From assembly GCF_014191715.1 (NCBI RefSeq), contig NZ_JACHWY010000001.1, positions 682,001 through 746,000 on the forward strand: 64,000 bases of DNA, in the 5' to 3' direction. Made by a program: the position numbers and the translations under genes. This document shows, in pieces, positions 56,397 through 64,000 of this stretch (the first letter of the stretch is position 1; every line of letters starts with the position of its first letter). Origin of the DNA: Litorivivens lipolytica. GTDB lineage: Bacteria; Pseudomonadota; Gammaproteobacteria; Pseudomonadales; Spongiibacteraceae. The notes under the pieces are model-generated. The model searched no databases. It was given only the letters and a program-made list of their open reading frames with translations, and had not been told where the DNA came from.

Positions 56397-58159
56397 CCTT
56401 TCTCTATCCGTACTTCTCTCATCATGCCCGGCATGTGGTACATCAAGTGGCAATGGTAGGCCCAGCGACCAATGGCATCAGCGGTTACCAGATAGCTTAT
56501 TGTCGAGCCGGGCTGAACGATGATGGTATGTTTGCGCGGGAGATAATCAAGTTCTTCGGTTTCCAGCTCACTCCACACCCCGTGGAGATGAATGGGATGG
56601 GTCATCATCGTGTCATTGACCAGAGTAATGCGAACGCGTTCGCCGTAGGTCATGCGGATAGGTTCAGCCTCGTCGAAACTAACGCCATCAAACGACCACA
56701 TATAGCGCGACATATTACCCGTCAGATGTACCTGAATTTCCCGCATCGGGTCGCGCCGATCTTGCGTCGGATAGAGATTGCGAAGTTCGGCATACGTCAG
56801 AACCTTGCGACCGTAGCGCTCTGCGTGATCTCGCAAACCGACGCCCGGATCACGTAGTCCACTCTTAGGCGAATCGGCCCGCATATCGATGTGTGGGCCG
56901 AATTCGGTATTTGCGTGCTTTATCTCAGCCCGACTGCCAAACCCCGCAGGCGCCGGCTTACCAGCGATATGTTTGGCGTGCATGCCGTGTTGGCTGTGAT
57001 CCATGCCTTTCATATTGTGCATGCTGTGATCCATGCCAGCCATATCGTGCGACATTCCCATATCTGCGCGCCCAAGCAAGGGCACATGATCCATCGATGG
57101 TACTTCAGCTTGCAAAGCTGGATCAGGAGTCAGCGTGCCACGCGCGTAGCCGCTGCGATCAATGGTTTGAGCAAACAGTGTATAGGCAGTATCCGATTCC
57201 GGCTCGACCACAACATCGTAGGTTTCTGCGACACCAATCCGGAATTCATCCACACTGACCGGCTCGATATTCTGGCCGTCGGTGGCAACCACTTTCATTT
57301 TCAGGCCGGGAATTCGAATATCGAAGATGCTCATGGCAGCGGCATTGATAAAACGCAGCCTGACTTTTTCTCCGGAATTAAACAGCGCCGTCCAGCCTTG
57401 ATCAGGCGTTACGCCATTCATCAGAAAGGTATAGGTATAGCCTGTCACGTCGGCGATATCGGTCTGGCTCATGCGCATCGTGTTCCACATTTTGCGCTCT
57501 TGCCACGTTTTGGCGACGCCCTTTTCTTTGATATCCCGCCATAGGTCACCCGCCGTGCGCTCCTGAAAATTATAGTAATGACTCATTTTCTTCAGCTTGG
57601 CGTAAACGTCGTGTGGATCTTCGTCTGTCCAATCTGATAACAGCACAACGTAGTCACGATCGCAGGCCACCGGATCCGGCTCTACGGGATCAATCACTAT
57701 GGCACCGTAGACACCGGTCTGTTCCTGAAACCCGGAGTGAGAGTGATACCAGTAGGTGCCGTTTTGTCTCACATCAAACTGGTATTCGAAGGTTTCCCCC
57801 GGTTTGATGCCATCGAAACTCAGGCCGGGGACGCCATCCATTCCGGTAGGCAAGATCATGCCGTGCCAGTGGATGGAGCTATCGTGAGCGAGATTATTGG
57901 TCACCCTTAGGGTCACTCGCTCACCCTCTTTCCAGCGCAGGATCGGCGCCGGCACAGTGCCATTGATTGCCGTTGCTGTGCGCTCTACACCCGTAAAATT
58001 GACTGGCTGATAGGCAATCCGCAGGTCGAACTCATTGCCCTTCAGTACCGAGGGGCTTCGATTAGCCAGCGCACGACCGGAATGAAAGCTTAATCCCGTT
58101 AATGCTGCGCCGGCCGCGACGCCGGAAACAAATCGGCGCCGGGAAATTAAATCAAACAC
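56393..58159 (-). CDS. copA: Multicopper oxidase CopA
   Basis: A 588-residue periplasmic multicopper oxidase that protects from copper, probably by oxidising Cu(I). A twin-arginine signal (SRRRFVSGVAAGAALTGL) directs folded export. Copper ligands are visible in SIHWHGMILP, WYHSHSGFQEQ, HPIHLHGVWSE and WAYHCHLMYHMPGMM. A Met/His-rich insert (around residues 370-400, MGMSHDMAGMDHSMHNMKG) is the copper-binding part typical of CopA. It is between the DUF4396 gene and copB. Confidence 0.95.
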   Translation of the reverse strand: MFDLISRRRFVSGVAAGAALTGLSFHSGRALANRSPSVLKGNEFDLRIAYQPVNFTGVERTATAINGTVPAPILRWKEGERVTLRVTNNLAHDSSIHWHGMILPTGMDGVPGLSFDGIKPGETFEYQFDVRQNGTYWYHSHSGFQEQTGVYGAIVIDPVEPDPVACDRDYVVLLSDWTDEDPHDVYAKLKKMSHYYNFQERTAGDLWRDIKEKGVAKTWQERKMWNTMRMSQTDIADVTGYTYTFLMNGVTPDQGWTALFNSGEKVRLRFINAAAMSIFDIRIPGLKMKVVATDGQNIEPVSVDEFRIGVAETYDVVVEPESDTAYTLFAQTIDRSGYARGTLTPDPALQAEVPSMDHVPLLGRADMGMSHDMAGMDHSMHNMKGMDHSQHGMHAKHIAGKPAPAGFGSRAEIKHANTEFGPHIDMRADSPKSGLRDPGVGLRDHAERYGRKVLTYAELRNLYPTQDRRDPMREIQVHLTGNMSRYMWSFDGVSFDEAEPIRMTYGERVRITLVNDTMMTHPIHLHGVWSELETEELDYLPRKHTIIVQPGSTISYLVTADAIGRWAYHCHLMYHMPGMMREVRIEKG

Positions 58160-58211
58160 GCTTTATTCCTTTTCAACTGGCCTGCTTTTAAGTAAAGACT
58201 CAGGGAAGGAA

Positions 58212-58703
58212 TCAGTGACAGGCCTCTCCATTCCGACGTAAGCGCCAGTAGTTATAGGGCCAAGGTGTCATAAAACCGGCTAGCAGACTCGGGCCTATTG
58301 ACCACCAGGTCAAGGCCGCCTTGCCCACCAGCAGATAGTCAGTCAGATTCATGGCAAACTCCATCGCAAGCATACTCACAAGACTCATTCCGATCGCCGT
58401 TTTGAAAGCCAGCCTCAGGACCATCTGACGACTGAGAATGAAGGTTTCCAGTGCAACACTGGTGAGCAAACCATTCATCATAGCCAACGCCATCACCAGC
58501 ATGGCGTTGGTCTCTGGCGCTAACATTTGAAACGCGAAAATCGTGCCGAAATCGCCGATTGCACAACCCAGCAGGCACCAGCCGGTATTCTTGGCCGACT
58601 GCCGCCAGACAGGGCCGCTGGTCCAGTCAAAATCCGGCTTAGAGGGTAAAGTTGATTGCCGATCGTTTTGCGGTAAGGTTTTTGCGCAGTGGGCATGTTC
58701 CAT
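58212..58703 (-). CDS. DUF4396 membrane protein (copper operon leader gene)
   Basis: A protein of about 163 residues. The ATG at 58703 gives MEHAHCAKTLPQ; another at 58721 is possible. Four membrane segments occupy residues 45-155. The motif WCLLGCAIGDFGTIFAFQ is characteristic of DUF4396. Histidine and cysteine residues near both ends (MEHAHC, GEACH) might bind metal. The family has no established function, but it often neighbours copper genes. It is 52 bases upstream of copA and behind the MerR-type promoter. Confidence 0.75.
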   Translation of the reverse strand: MEHAHCAKTLPQNDRQSTLPSKPDFDWTSGPVWRQSAKNTGWCLLGCAIGDFGTIFAFQMLAPETNAMLVMALAMMNGLLTSVALETFILSRQMVLRLAFKTAIGMSLVSMLAMEFAMNLTDYLLVGKAALTWWSIGPSLLAGFMTPWPYNYWRLRRNGEACH

Positions 58704-58750
58704 ACAAAGTTCCCCTATCAATACGCCCTTTAGGATGAGGGCACACAGAC

Positions 58751-58782
58751 AGTAGAAACCCTGTATCAGACTACAGAGTCAA
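58751..58782 (-). promoter_or_regulatory. MerR-family-type promoter of the copper operon
   Basis: On the minus strand TTGACT (58782-58777) is followed, after 19-20 bases, by a -10-like TCTACT. The long spacer is filled by a near-perfect palindrome ACTCTGTA-N6-TACAGGGT (58779-58758). Over-long spacers with a dyad are the mark of MerR-family activators, and this dyad is of the CadR/PbrR/ZntR type rather than CueR (ACCTTCC). Confidence 0.7.
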
Positions 58783-58783
58783 G

Positions 58784-60340
58784 CTAATTAACCGCCCGCT
58801 CACGCCCCTCCCAATAGGGTTTACGCAGCTCATTCTTCAGTACTTTGGAGACACCGGACAGCGGCAAGGGTTCAGAGCGAAACTCTACTGAGCGGGGACA
58901 TTTATAACCCGCAATCCACTCCTTGCAGTGAGCTATGAGCTCACCTTCCGACACACTCTGCCCAGTTTTGCACACGACAACCGCGTGAACCTGTTCACCC
59001 CATTGCTCGCTGGGAATCCCGATAACCGCACACTGCTCAATGGCCGGATGCTTATAAATAGCCTGCTCGACCTCAGAGGAATACACGTTCTCTCCCCCCG
59101 ATACGATCATGTCTTTAACCCGATCAACCACATAGAGATAACCCTTCTCAAGGTAGCCTCCGTCACCGGTGTGCAGCCAGCCCCCCTTCAAGGTTTCCGC
59201 GGTTTTATCATCCAAATGCCAGTAACCACGCATGACATTGTCACCGCGCACACAGATCTCGCCAACTTCCCCTTCGGGTAGGGGATCGCCCTTGTCATCC
59301 AGTATCTGCAGTTCTACGCCGGGAACGACCTGCCCGGCGGATCGGAGAATTTTTGGATCAGCTGGCTTGGCATGATCGCGAGCGGTCAAAACACTGACGA
59401 TAGGCGCAGCTTCGGTTTGCCCATAAGCCTGAAAGAAATCCACATGTGGCAGCAAGGCCTGCGCTCGTTCAAGAATGGCCTGCGGCATAGGTGAGGCGCC
59501 GTACCCGATTGCCTTCAATTGCGACAATTCTGCCTCTGCAAATTCAGGCAACTGAAGCATCATGCCCAACATGGTGGGCACCAACATCACGTAACTCACC
59601 CGCTCCTTCTGCAAGGCATCCAACACGGCCTTGGGCTCAAAAAACGGTAAAAATATATTCGTCGAGCCCAGTATCGTTTGGCTGAAGCCGTTGTACATAT
59701 CGGCCACATGAAACATTGGTGCCACACGAAGAAAACGCTTCTCTTCGGGCCAGCTCACATCAATCAGGGTCGGCATTGCCTGCAGACAAGAGCTCAGCAG
59801 ATTGCGATGACTCAGCATGACACCCTTTGACGGCCCCGTGGTACCGCCGGTATACATCAGAAACGCCAGATCATCACCGGAACTCTGGTAATCACTTAGC
59901 TTATGCCCTGCAGAAACAAGATCATCGACACTTTTCTCTGCCACCGCTTCATCTACGCCCCACACGGCCTTCAAGGGCAGCTTGCTGCGCAAATTCGCAA
60001 TGGTCTCCTTGAAAAAGCTGTCGACAAACAGATACTCCGTATGCGAATCGGTAATCCAGTGAGTAATTTCTGGTGGCGCCAGGCGAATATTGATGGGCAC
60101 ACCCACGGCGCCCAGCCAGGGAATGGCATAAATCAATTCGAAGTAGCGATCGGAATTCAGCGCGAGTATGCCTACCCGATCTCCCGGCTTAACACCTTCG
60201 GCTTTCAGCGCGCCGGCAAGTCTCTGAACTCGCTGCATGAATTCTAGCCAGCTCTGCTCGCGGCCATCCATGACGGTCGCGATGTGAGAAGGAATGGTTT
60301 GAGCATTTCTTACCAGTAATGAAGAGAGCGAGCTGTACAT
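58784..60340 (-). CDS. Long-chain acyl-CoA ligase (AMP-binding)
   Basis: A 518-residue ANL-family enzyme that activates a carboxylic acid with ATP and CoA. Motifs are MYTGGTTGPSKGVMLSHRN (P-loop), YGQTEAAPIVS, HTGDGGYLEKGYLYVVDR and the catalytic-lysine region SGVSKVLKNELRKPYWEG. The C-terminal domain is complete. The nearest families are medium/long-chain acyl-CoA synthetases; exact chain preference cannot be read. It is the last gene of a minus-strand set with the amidohydrolase and WS/DGAT. Confidence 0.88.
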   Translation of the reverse strand: MYSSLSSLLVRNAQTIPSHIATVMDGREQSWLEFMQRVQRLAGALKAEGVKPGDRVGILALNSDRYFELIYAIPWLGAVGVPINIRLAPPEITHWITDSHTEYLFVDSFFKETIANLRSKLPLKAVWGVDEAVAEKSVDDLVSAGHKLSDYQSSGDDLAFLMYTGGTTGPSKGVMLSHRNLLSSCLQAMPTLIDVSWPEEKRFLRVAPMFHVADMYNGFSQTILGSTNIFLPFFEPKAVLDALQKERVSYVMLVPTMLGMMLQLPEFAEAELSQLKAIGYGASPMPQAILERAQALLPHVDFFQAYGQTEAAPIVSVLTARDHAKPADPKILRSAGQVVPGVELQILDDKGDPLPEGEVGEICVRGDNVMRGYWHLDDKTAETLKGGWLHTGDGGYLEKGYLYVVDRVKDMIVSGGENVYSSEVEQAIYKHPAIEQCAVIGIPSEQWGEQVHAVVVCKTGQSVSEGELIAHCKEWIAGYKCPRSVEFRSEPLPLSGVSKVLKNELRKPYWEGRERAVN

Positions 60341-60383
60341 GGTTAATCCTTATTTTTATAGCTTTGGGGGGACATCCCCCTCA

Positions 60384-62255
60384 TCAGTTCACCGCCGTCA
60401 ACGCCCTCCCGAGGGTTTCTGAGCCCAAGACCTCGGTAAAACGCTTGGCCTCCTCCCATACACGCCGACCGCGAATATAGACCTGCTCCACTACGCCGTC
60501 TGAACGGTTTACCAGCACGTCATGTTCAAAGTGTGGGTTGTAAACCAACTCTCTTCGCGCATTGGAATCATAGGTTTTCAGAGACTCCGGGTTGATCAAT
60601 ACCACATCGGCCTGAGCCCCGACATCCAGGGTGCCGACATCGAGATTAAAAAATTCTGCCGGCGCCCGAGTCAGCCGATGTACCGCCTGCGCCACTTTCT
60701 CCAAGCCTCGGCGCTGCGCTATCTGCAGGGTCAGCAAATTGCCATCATAAAAAGCCAGATTAGTGATGTGGGCACCACTGTCATTGAACCCGGGTAGGGT
60801 GTTTTCGTCGAACAGAATCCGTTCCGTAATATCCGCGTCGAGATTGGCGACATCGAGCCACCAGCGGAACTTGAGATCAAACCGACGCAGGCAGTGAGCA
60901 AAAAAATCGGCTAGGGTGTCGCAATCTTTGGGCGCATCGTCGAATACCGACCTCTCATCATCGCAGGCAGGATTGCCCCGCCCCTGTCGATAAGCCTGAA
61001 AGCGCAGATAAATATCCGAAAGCGGTTGATCATGCCAGCTCGCTACAGGCGTTACCGGATCAATAAAAATATCGTCCGGGTCGAGCTGGAATGTGGCAGT
61101 GGGAACCCCTAATTTTGTCAGCCAACTCGCTGAAGCCGGCGACACTGACTGCCAATCTTCACGAAACTGAGCCTGCCATTCGGGAGTTTCCATCAGCGCC
61201 CGCCGGCCTTCAATATCATCGACTTCATAGGCAATCAGCGCACGAGTAGATTCCAGTTCTTCAAAGATCGGCGCCTGTACACCATTGCCCCACATTCTGA
61301 AGTTGGTCGATAGGGCCTGAAAGTGGAATCGCCCCTTAAGCAAAGAGGAATTCAGTAGCTTGGCCAGACGCAGTAGTCGCTTCCACACGCCCGGTGTCGA
61401 TTTGAAATCCAGCGCCGTCAAGGCGCTGACGCGCAGGGGTTTGCCGAACAGTCGCCCCGAGGTCCAGAAAAACCGCTTTAGGGTACTCAGCAGATGTTTA
61501 CTGTCCGGCGTCGCCTGCCATACCCGGTCATACTCCCGAACAATGGAGATCAGCGACTTCAGTTCATCTTCCGAAGCAAACTGGGTCGGTATGCGCTTTT
61601 CCTTATGAGGGTCGTTGGCGAGGTAGTGAAAAATAATGCTGTCAGTCGAAAAGCCAATATAGCCCTGATCCATCGCCTGACGGGTCAGTTCTTTCATGAC
61701 CTCAAGTTCTTCTATGGTGGGCAGCCGCGTAACGCTATCGTGCACACCCATGACTTCAGCGCGGAGCATGGAGTGCGGCAACAAGGGCGCTATGTTCGGC
61801 CCCAGTGGCAGTGTTTCGAAATGCTTGAGATAATCTGCGGTATTATCCCAACTCATCTTATCCACGCATTTTTGCAGCACCCGTTTGGGCATATTCTCAA
61901 CGCGGGTAAAGCAGTCGATAATTGGGCTCTCGCCGTTCTTTTCTTGCGCCCCAAAAGCTGTACCGAGAGAACAGTTGCCAACGACCACCGCGGTTGTGCC
62001 ATGACGCACCGCTTCTCCCAATCCGGGGTTAACCTCAACCTCCAGATCCAGGTGGGTATGAATATCGACCATGCCCGGCAGCAACCAAAGCCCGTCCGCG
62101 TCTATCACTTCGCTGGCATTGCCGGCGGGCAAGGCTTCGCCACGTGCCATGATTCGGCCATGTCTTATCGCCACGTCCTGCACGGCGGGTTGCGCGCCAG
62201 TCCCATCAAAAACCAGCGCATTGCGGATCAAGGTATCCCAGGTGGATTCAGTCAT
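60384..62255 (-). CDS. N-acyl-D-amino-acid deacylase-like amidohydrolase
   Basis: A protein of about 623 residues of the D-aminoacylase branch of the amidohydrolase superfamily. The start at 62255 (MTESTWDTLIRN) is preferred; an ATG at 62276 overlaps the upstream gene. Metal-site motif VDIHTHLDLEVE lies near residue 70, VVGNCSLG near 100, and NDSGAHITN near 505 replaces the usual SDG-type motif. It is longer than the roughly 480-residue classic enzymes. It probably hydrolyses an N-acyl amide bond; the substrate is unknown. It sits between WS/DGAT and an acyl-CoA ligase. Confidence 0.8.
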   Translation of the reverse strand: MTESTWDTLIRNALVFDGTGAQPAVQDVAIRHGRIMARGEALPAGNASEVIDADGLWLLPGMVDIHTHLDLEVEVNPGLGEAVRHGTTAVVVGNCSLGTAFGAQEKNGESPIIDCFTRVENMPKRVLQKCVDKMSWDNTADYLKHFETLPLGPNIAPLLPHSMLRAEVMGVHDSVTRLPTIEELEVMKELTRQAMDQGYIGFSTDSIIFHYLANDPHKEKRIPTQFASEDELKSLISIVREYDRVWQATPDSKHLLSTLKRFFWTSGRLFGKPLRVSALTALDFKSTPGVWKRLLRLAKLLNSSLLKGRFHFQALSTNFRMWGNGVQAPIFEELESTRALIAYEVDDIEGRRALMETPEWQAQFREDWQSVSPASASWLTKLGVPTATFQLDPDDIFIDPVTPVASWHDQPLSDIYLRFQAYRQGRGNPACDDERSVFDDAPKDCDTLADFFAHCLRRFDLKFRWWLDVANLDADITERILFDENTLPGFNDSGAHITNLAFYDGNLLTLQIAQRRGLEKVAQAVHRLTRAPAEFFNLDVGTLDVGAQADVVLINPESLKTYDSNARRELVYNPHFEHDVLVNRSDGVVEQVYIRGRRVWEEAKRFTEVLGSETLGRALTAVN

Positions 62256-62265
62256 TGATGCCCCC

Positions 62266-63753
62266 TTACTGGCCACTGGAGGCTTTGCGTTTACGACTCT
62301 TGCCGGACGCCTTCGTCTTCGGTTGACTCGCTTTGGCCGCGAGTGATTTCAGCTCTTCAAACGAGGCTTCGACATGTTCGCGATACTGCATCGGATCTTC
62401 CAGCTGTTCACGATCAGCCAAGATTGAAATGGTGACGCTATCGCCAAAGGAAAATATCGCGTGGAACAGCCCTACACCGGGTGTCAGCACGCCAAGGCCG
62501 TGATACCGAACCAGGCGGGCACCGGCGCAATACAGGTCAAAATTGGCGCCGGGCACGTTGGTCACCACGGTACTGATATTCACTGGCATATGGCGACTGA
62601 TCTTGCCACTCGAATAGAGTTTCGCCCCACCCTTGGCAAACCACGGCGAGAACACTCCCACCAGTTTCATCGCGTCGACCAATGGCGACTTCTCGCCAAA
62701 CTCTTTGGCGTCGGTTGCACTCTGTTGTATGGCTCTTAAACGCTCAACCGGATCGGCAATATCCGTGTGCAGTTTACAGAATACCGAGCCCACTTGATTG
62801 TTGTCTTCATTGACCCCACGGCGGGTACGCATATTCATTGGTATGCCTGCAGCCAGGGAAACATCCGGCAATTCGCCCAACTGCTCCAGATAACGGCGCA
62901 TGGCGCCAGACACGACGGCCAGTGCAACGTCGTTGATTTTGACGCCGAAGGCATTTTTGATCGCTTTAAAATCCTCCAGCGCGAAGGTCGCCGCCTCAAA
63001 GGCCCGGTGCTTGCCTACCGGCGTATTAAAACGGGTTTTCGGTGCATTGATGTCTGGCAGTGGGACGGTTTTCTTGAAAATACCGTAGCCCAATTTGGCA
63101 AAATCCCGCGCCAGCGAAACACTGCCGCTGGCCAGGGAAACGGTATTGCGGGTCTGATTGACCAGCGCCCGCGCCAGAAGCTCACCAGAATTGGGCTTGT
63201 GATCAATAACGATGGGCGCCTGATTGAGCATGGCGTCGGAGTTCTCTTCCGGTTCAGGTTCCAGATCGTGCAGCGCGGCCATAAACGATTGTCCGCCCGC
63301 CCCGTCAACCAGCGCATGGTGCATCTTGGTATAAACCGCAAAACTGCCCTCCGGCAGATCCGAGATGTTATCCAGGCCCTCAATGATATAGGCCTCCCAC
63401 AGCGGCCTGGACATATCGAGCGGGCGTGAATGCAACCGGGCTATCTGAATGCAGAGCTGACGCCAGTCACCGGGATGAGGCAGCGCGATGTGGCGCAAGT
63501 GGAACTCGACATCAAAATTCTCATCGACGACCCAGTAGGGCCGGTCCAGATTACCGGGCACCTGATGCAAGCGGGTTCGAAACAGCGGTAGACGGTGCAG
63601 ACGCTGCTCAAAATTGGCGATTACCTGTTTGAAACGTACAAAACCGCCGGGCGCGGTCGAAGGGTCATATATCCCCATGCCTCCGATATGCTGGGGAGTA
63701 TTGGTCTGCTCAAGGTTAATAAAGGCGGTGTCGAGTACGCCAAGTTGTTTCAT
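62266..63753 (-). CDS. Wax ester synthase/diacylglycerol acyltransferase (WS/DGAT)
   Basis: A 495-residue enzyme that esterifies long-chain acyl-CoA with fatty alcohols or diacylglycerol for storage lipid. The catalytic motif HHALVDGAG (in YTKMHHALVDGAGG) is intact, with PLFRTRLHQVPGNLDRPYWV upstream and VSNVPGPDFD-like TNVPGANFDLYCAGARLVRY later. The last 20 residues are Lys/Arg/Ser-rich. The gene precedes the amidohydrolase on the same strand, with their ends overlapping if the longer start is used. Confidence 0.92.
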   Translation of the reverse strand: MKQLGVLDTAFINLEQTNTPQHIGGMGIYDPSTAPGGFVRFKQVIANFEQRLHRLPLFRTRLHQVPGNLDRPYWVVDENFDVEFHLRHIALPHPGDWRQLCIQIARLHSRPLDMSRPLWEAYIIEGLDNISDLPEGSFAVYTKMHHALVDGAGGQSFMAALHDLEPEPEENSDAMLNQAPIVIDHKPNSGELLARALVNQTRNTVSLASGSVSLARDFAKLGYGIFKKTVPLPDINAPKTRFNTPVGKHRAFEAATFALEDFKAIKNAFGVKINDVALAVVSGAMRRYLEQLGELPDVSLAAGIPMNMRTRRGVNEDNNQVGSVFCKLHTDIADPVERLRAIQQSATDAKEFGEKSPLVDAMKLVGVFSPWFAKGGAKLYSSGKISRHMPVNISTVVTNVPGANFDLYCAGARLVRYHGLGVLTPGVGLFHAIFSFGDSVTISILADREQLEDPMQYREHVEASFEELKSLAAKASQPKTKASGKSRKRKASSGQ

Positions 63754-63834
63754 ATGCCATCCTGCTGCTAGAAATCGATATTGATGTACTTCTTAGCATA
63801 GACAAGACAGGCCGGAAAGCCTAACCACCGGAAT

Positions 63835-64000
63835 CTAGCGGCTGATACTGATATCTGCCGCCAGCCCGGTGCCGCCGGGGCTCATATCTGAACCCAACGT
63901 TTTGAGATCGTAGAATCGTCCGGCTTCGCGGCTCTCATAGAAATACGGTTGGCCCCAGGGGTCTAGCGGCACCACGCCGCGCGTAAGGTAGCCTTCAGGA
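63835..64000 (-). CDS. GspG-like type II secretion pseudopilin, C-terminal end (partial)
   Basis: The last 54 codons of a minus-strand gene are visible, entering from the right edge. The sequence PLDPWGQPYFYE, then FYDLKTLGSDMSPGGTGLAADI, is the conserved C-terminal calcium-binding region of the major pseudopilin GspG. Its 5' part and any other secretion genes lie outside the window. The WS/DGAT gene starts 81 bases downstream on the same strand. Confidence 0.85.
   Translation of the reverse strand, partial: PEGYLTRGVVPLDPWGQPYFYESREAGRFYDLKTLGSDMSPGGTGLAADISISR

Noticed and set aside
60366-60380. GGGGG/CCCCC hairpin between the acyl-CoA ligase and amidohydrolase genes
   Set aside because: Stem of five base pairs and no T-tract on the coding strand; too weak to call a terminator.

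Overview
The window looks like chromosomal DNA of a marine-type gammaproteobacterium related to the Pseudomonas/Cellvibrio side of the class (a Spongiibacteraceae- or Cellvibrionales-like organism is my guess, not proven). The reasons are the conserved housekeeping gene orders (cysG-serS-crcB-rarA-lolA-ftsK; aat-bpt-infA next to clpA-clpS-cspD-icd; rluE-nudJ-mnmA-hflD-purB-roxA; cysS/glnS opposite ppiB-lpxH), a Pseudomonas-like ETF-ubiquinone oxidoreductase start, and a wax-ester synthase. I see no insertion sequence, prophage, integrase or CRISPR array.

Layout. 1-466 is the end of a sensor histidine kinase. 652-2760 is the periplasmic protease Prc. 2837-11576 is a minus-strand block (gor, cysG, serS, crcB, rarA, lolA, ftsK). 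11705-14452 runs forward (trxB, aat, bpt, infA). 14468-18900 holds clpA, clpS and icd on the minus strand with cspD forward; Aat, Bpt, ClpA and ClpS together form an N-degron degradation set. 19006-26289 is a forward run of RNA-modification, purine and ribosome-hydroxylation genes, ending with a GNAT enzyme and a lysine/alanine-rich histone-H1-like protein.

26340-33519 is a nitrogen/molybdenum island: modC-modB on the minus strand, and divergently a nitrate/nitrite ABC transporter (nrtA-nrtB-nrtC type) behind a near-perfect sigma-54 promoter, followed by a cytoplasmic NasS-like sensor and a NasT-like protein that has lost its RNA-binding ANTAR domain. Transport, cofactor metal supply and sensing are therefore adjacent, but the usual NasT antitermination output seems to be missing.

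33530-43290 carries miaE, a DUF1289 protein, acnB, a CPA2 antiporter, a YceI protein, etfBA and, divergently, the ETF-ubiquinone oxidoreductase. 43426-46282 encodes a two-gene outer-membrane unit: an OmpA-domain protein with a long acidic serine-rich tail, and a POTRA/beta-barrel protein with no visible signal peptide. 46485-46769 is a tRNA-Pro/Arg/His cluster with its own strong promoter. 47005-54921 holds folD, an acyltransferase, VanZ, a diguanylate cyclase, cysS, glnS, ppiB, lpxH and a small exported orphan. 54987-58721 has a GST and a DUF4396-copA-copB copper operon behind a MerR-type promoter. 58784-63753 is a lipid module (AMP-ligase, N-acyl-D-amino-acid deacylase-like amidohydrolase, WS/DGAT), and the right edge cuts a GspG-like pseudopilin.

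The most unusual points are the ANTAR-less NasT with a sigma-54 promoter, the intrinsic terminator buried in the start of lpxH, the CadR/PbrR-class operator in front of a copper operon, and the signal-less barrel paired with the tailed OmpA protein.
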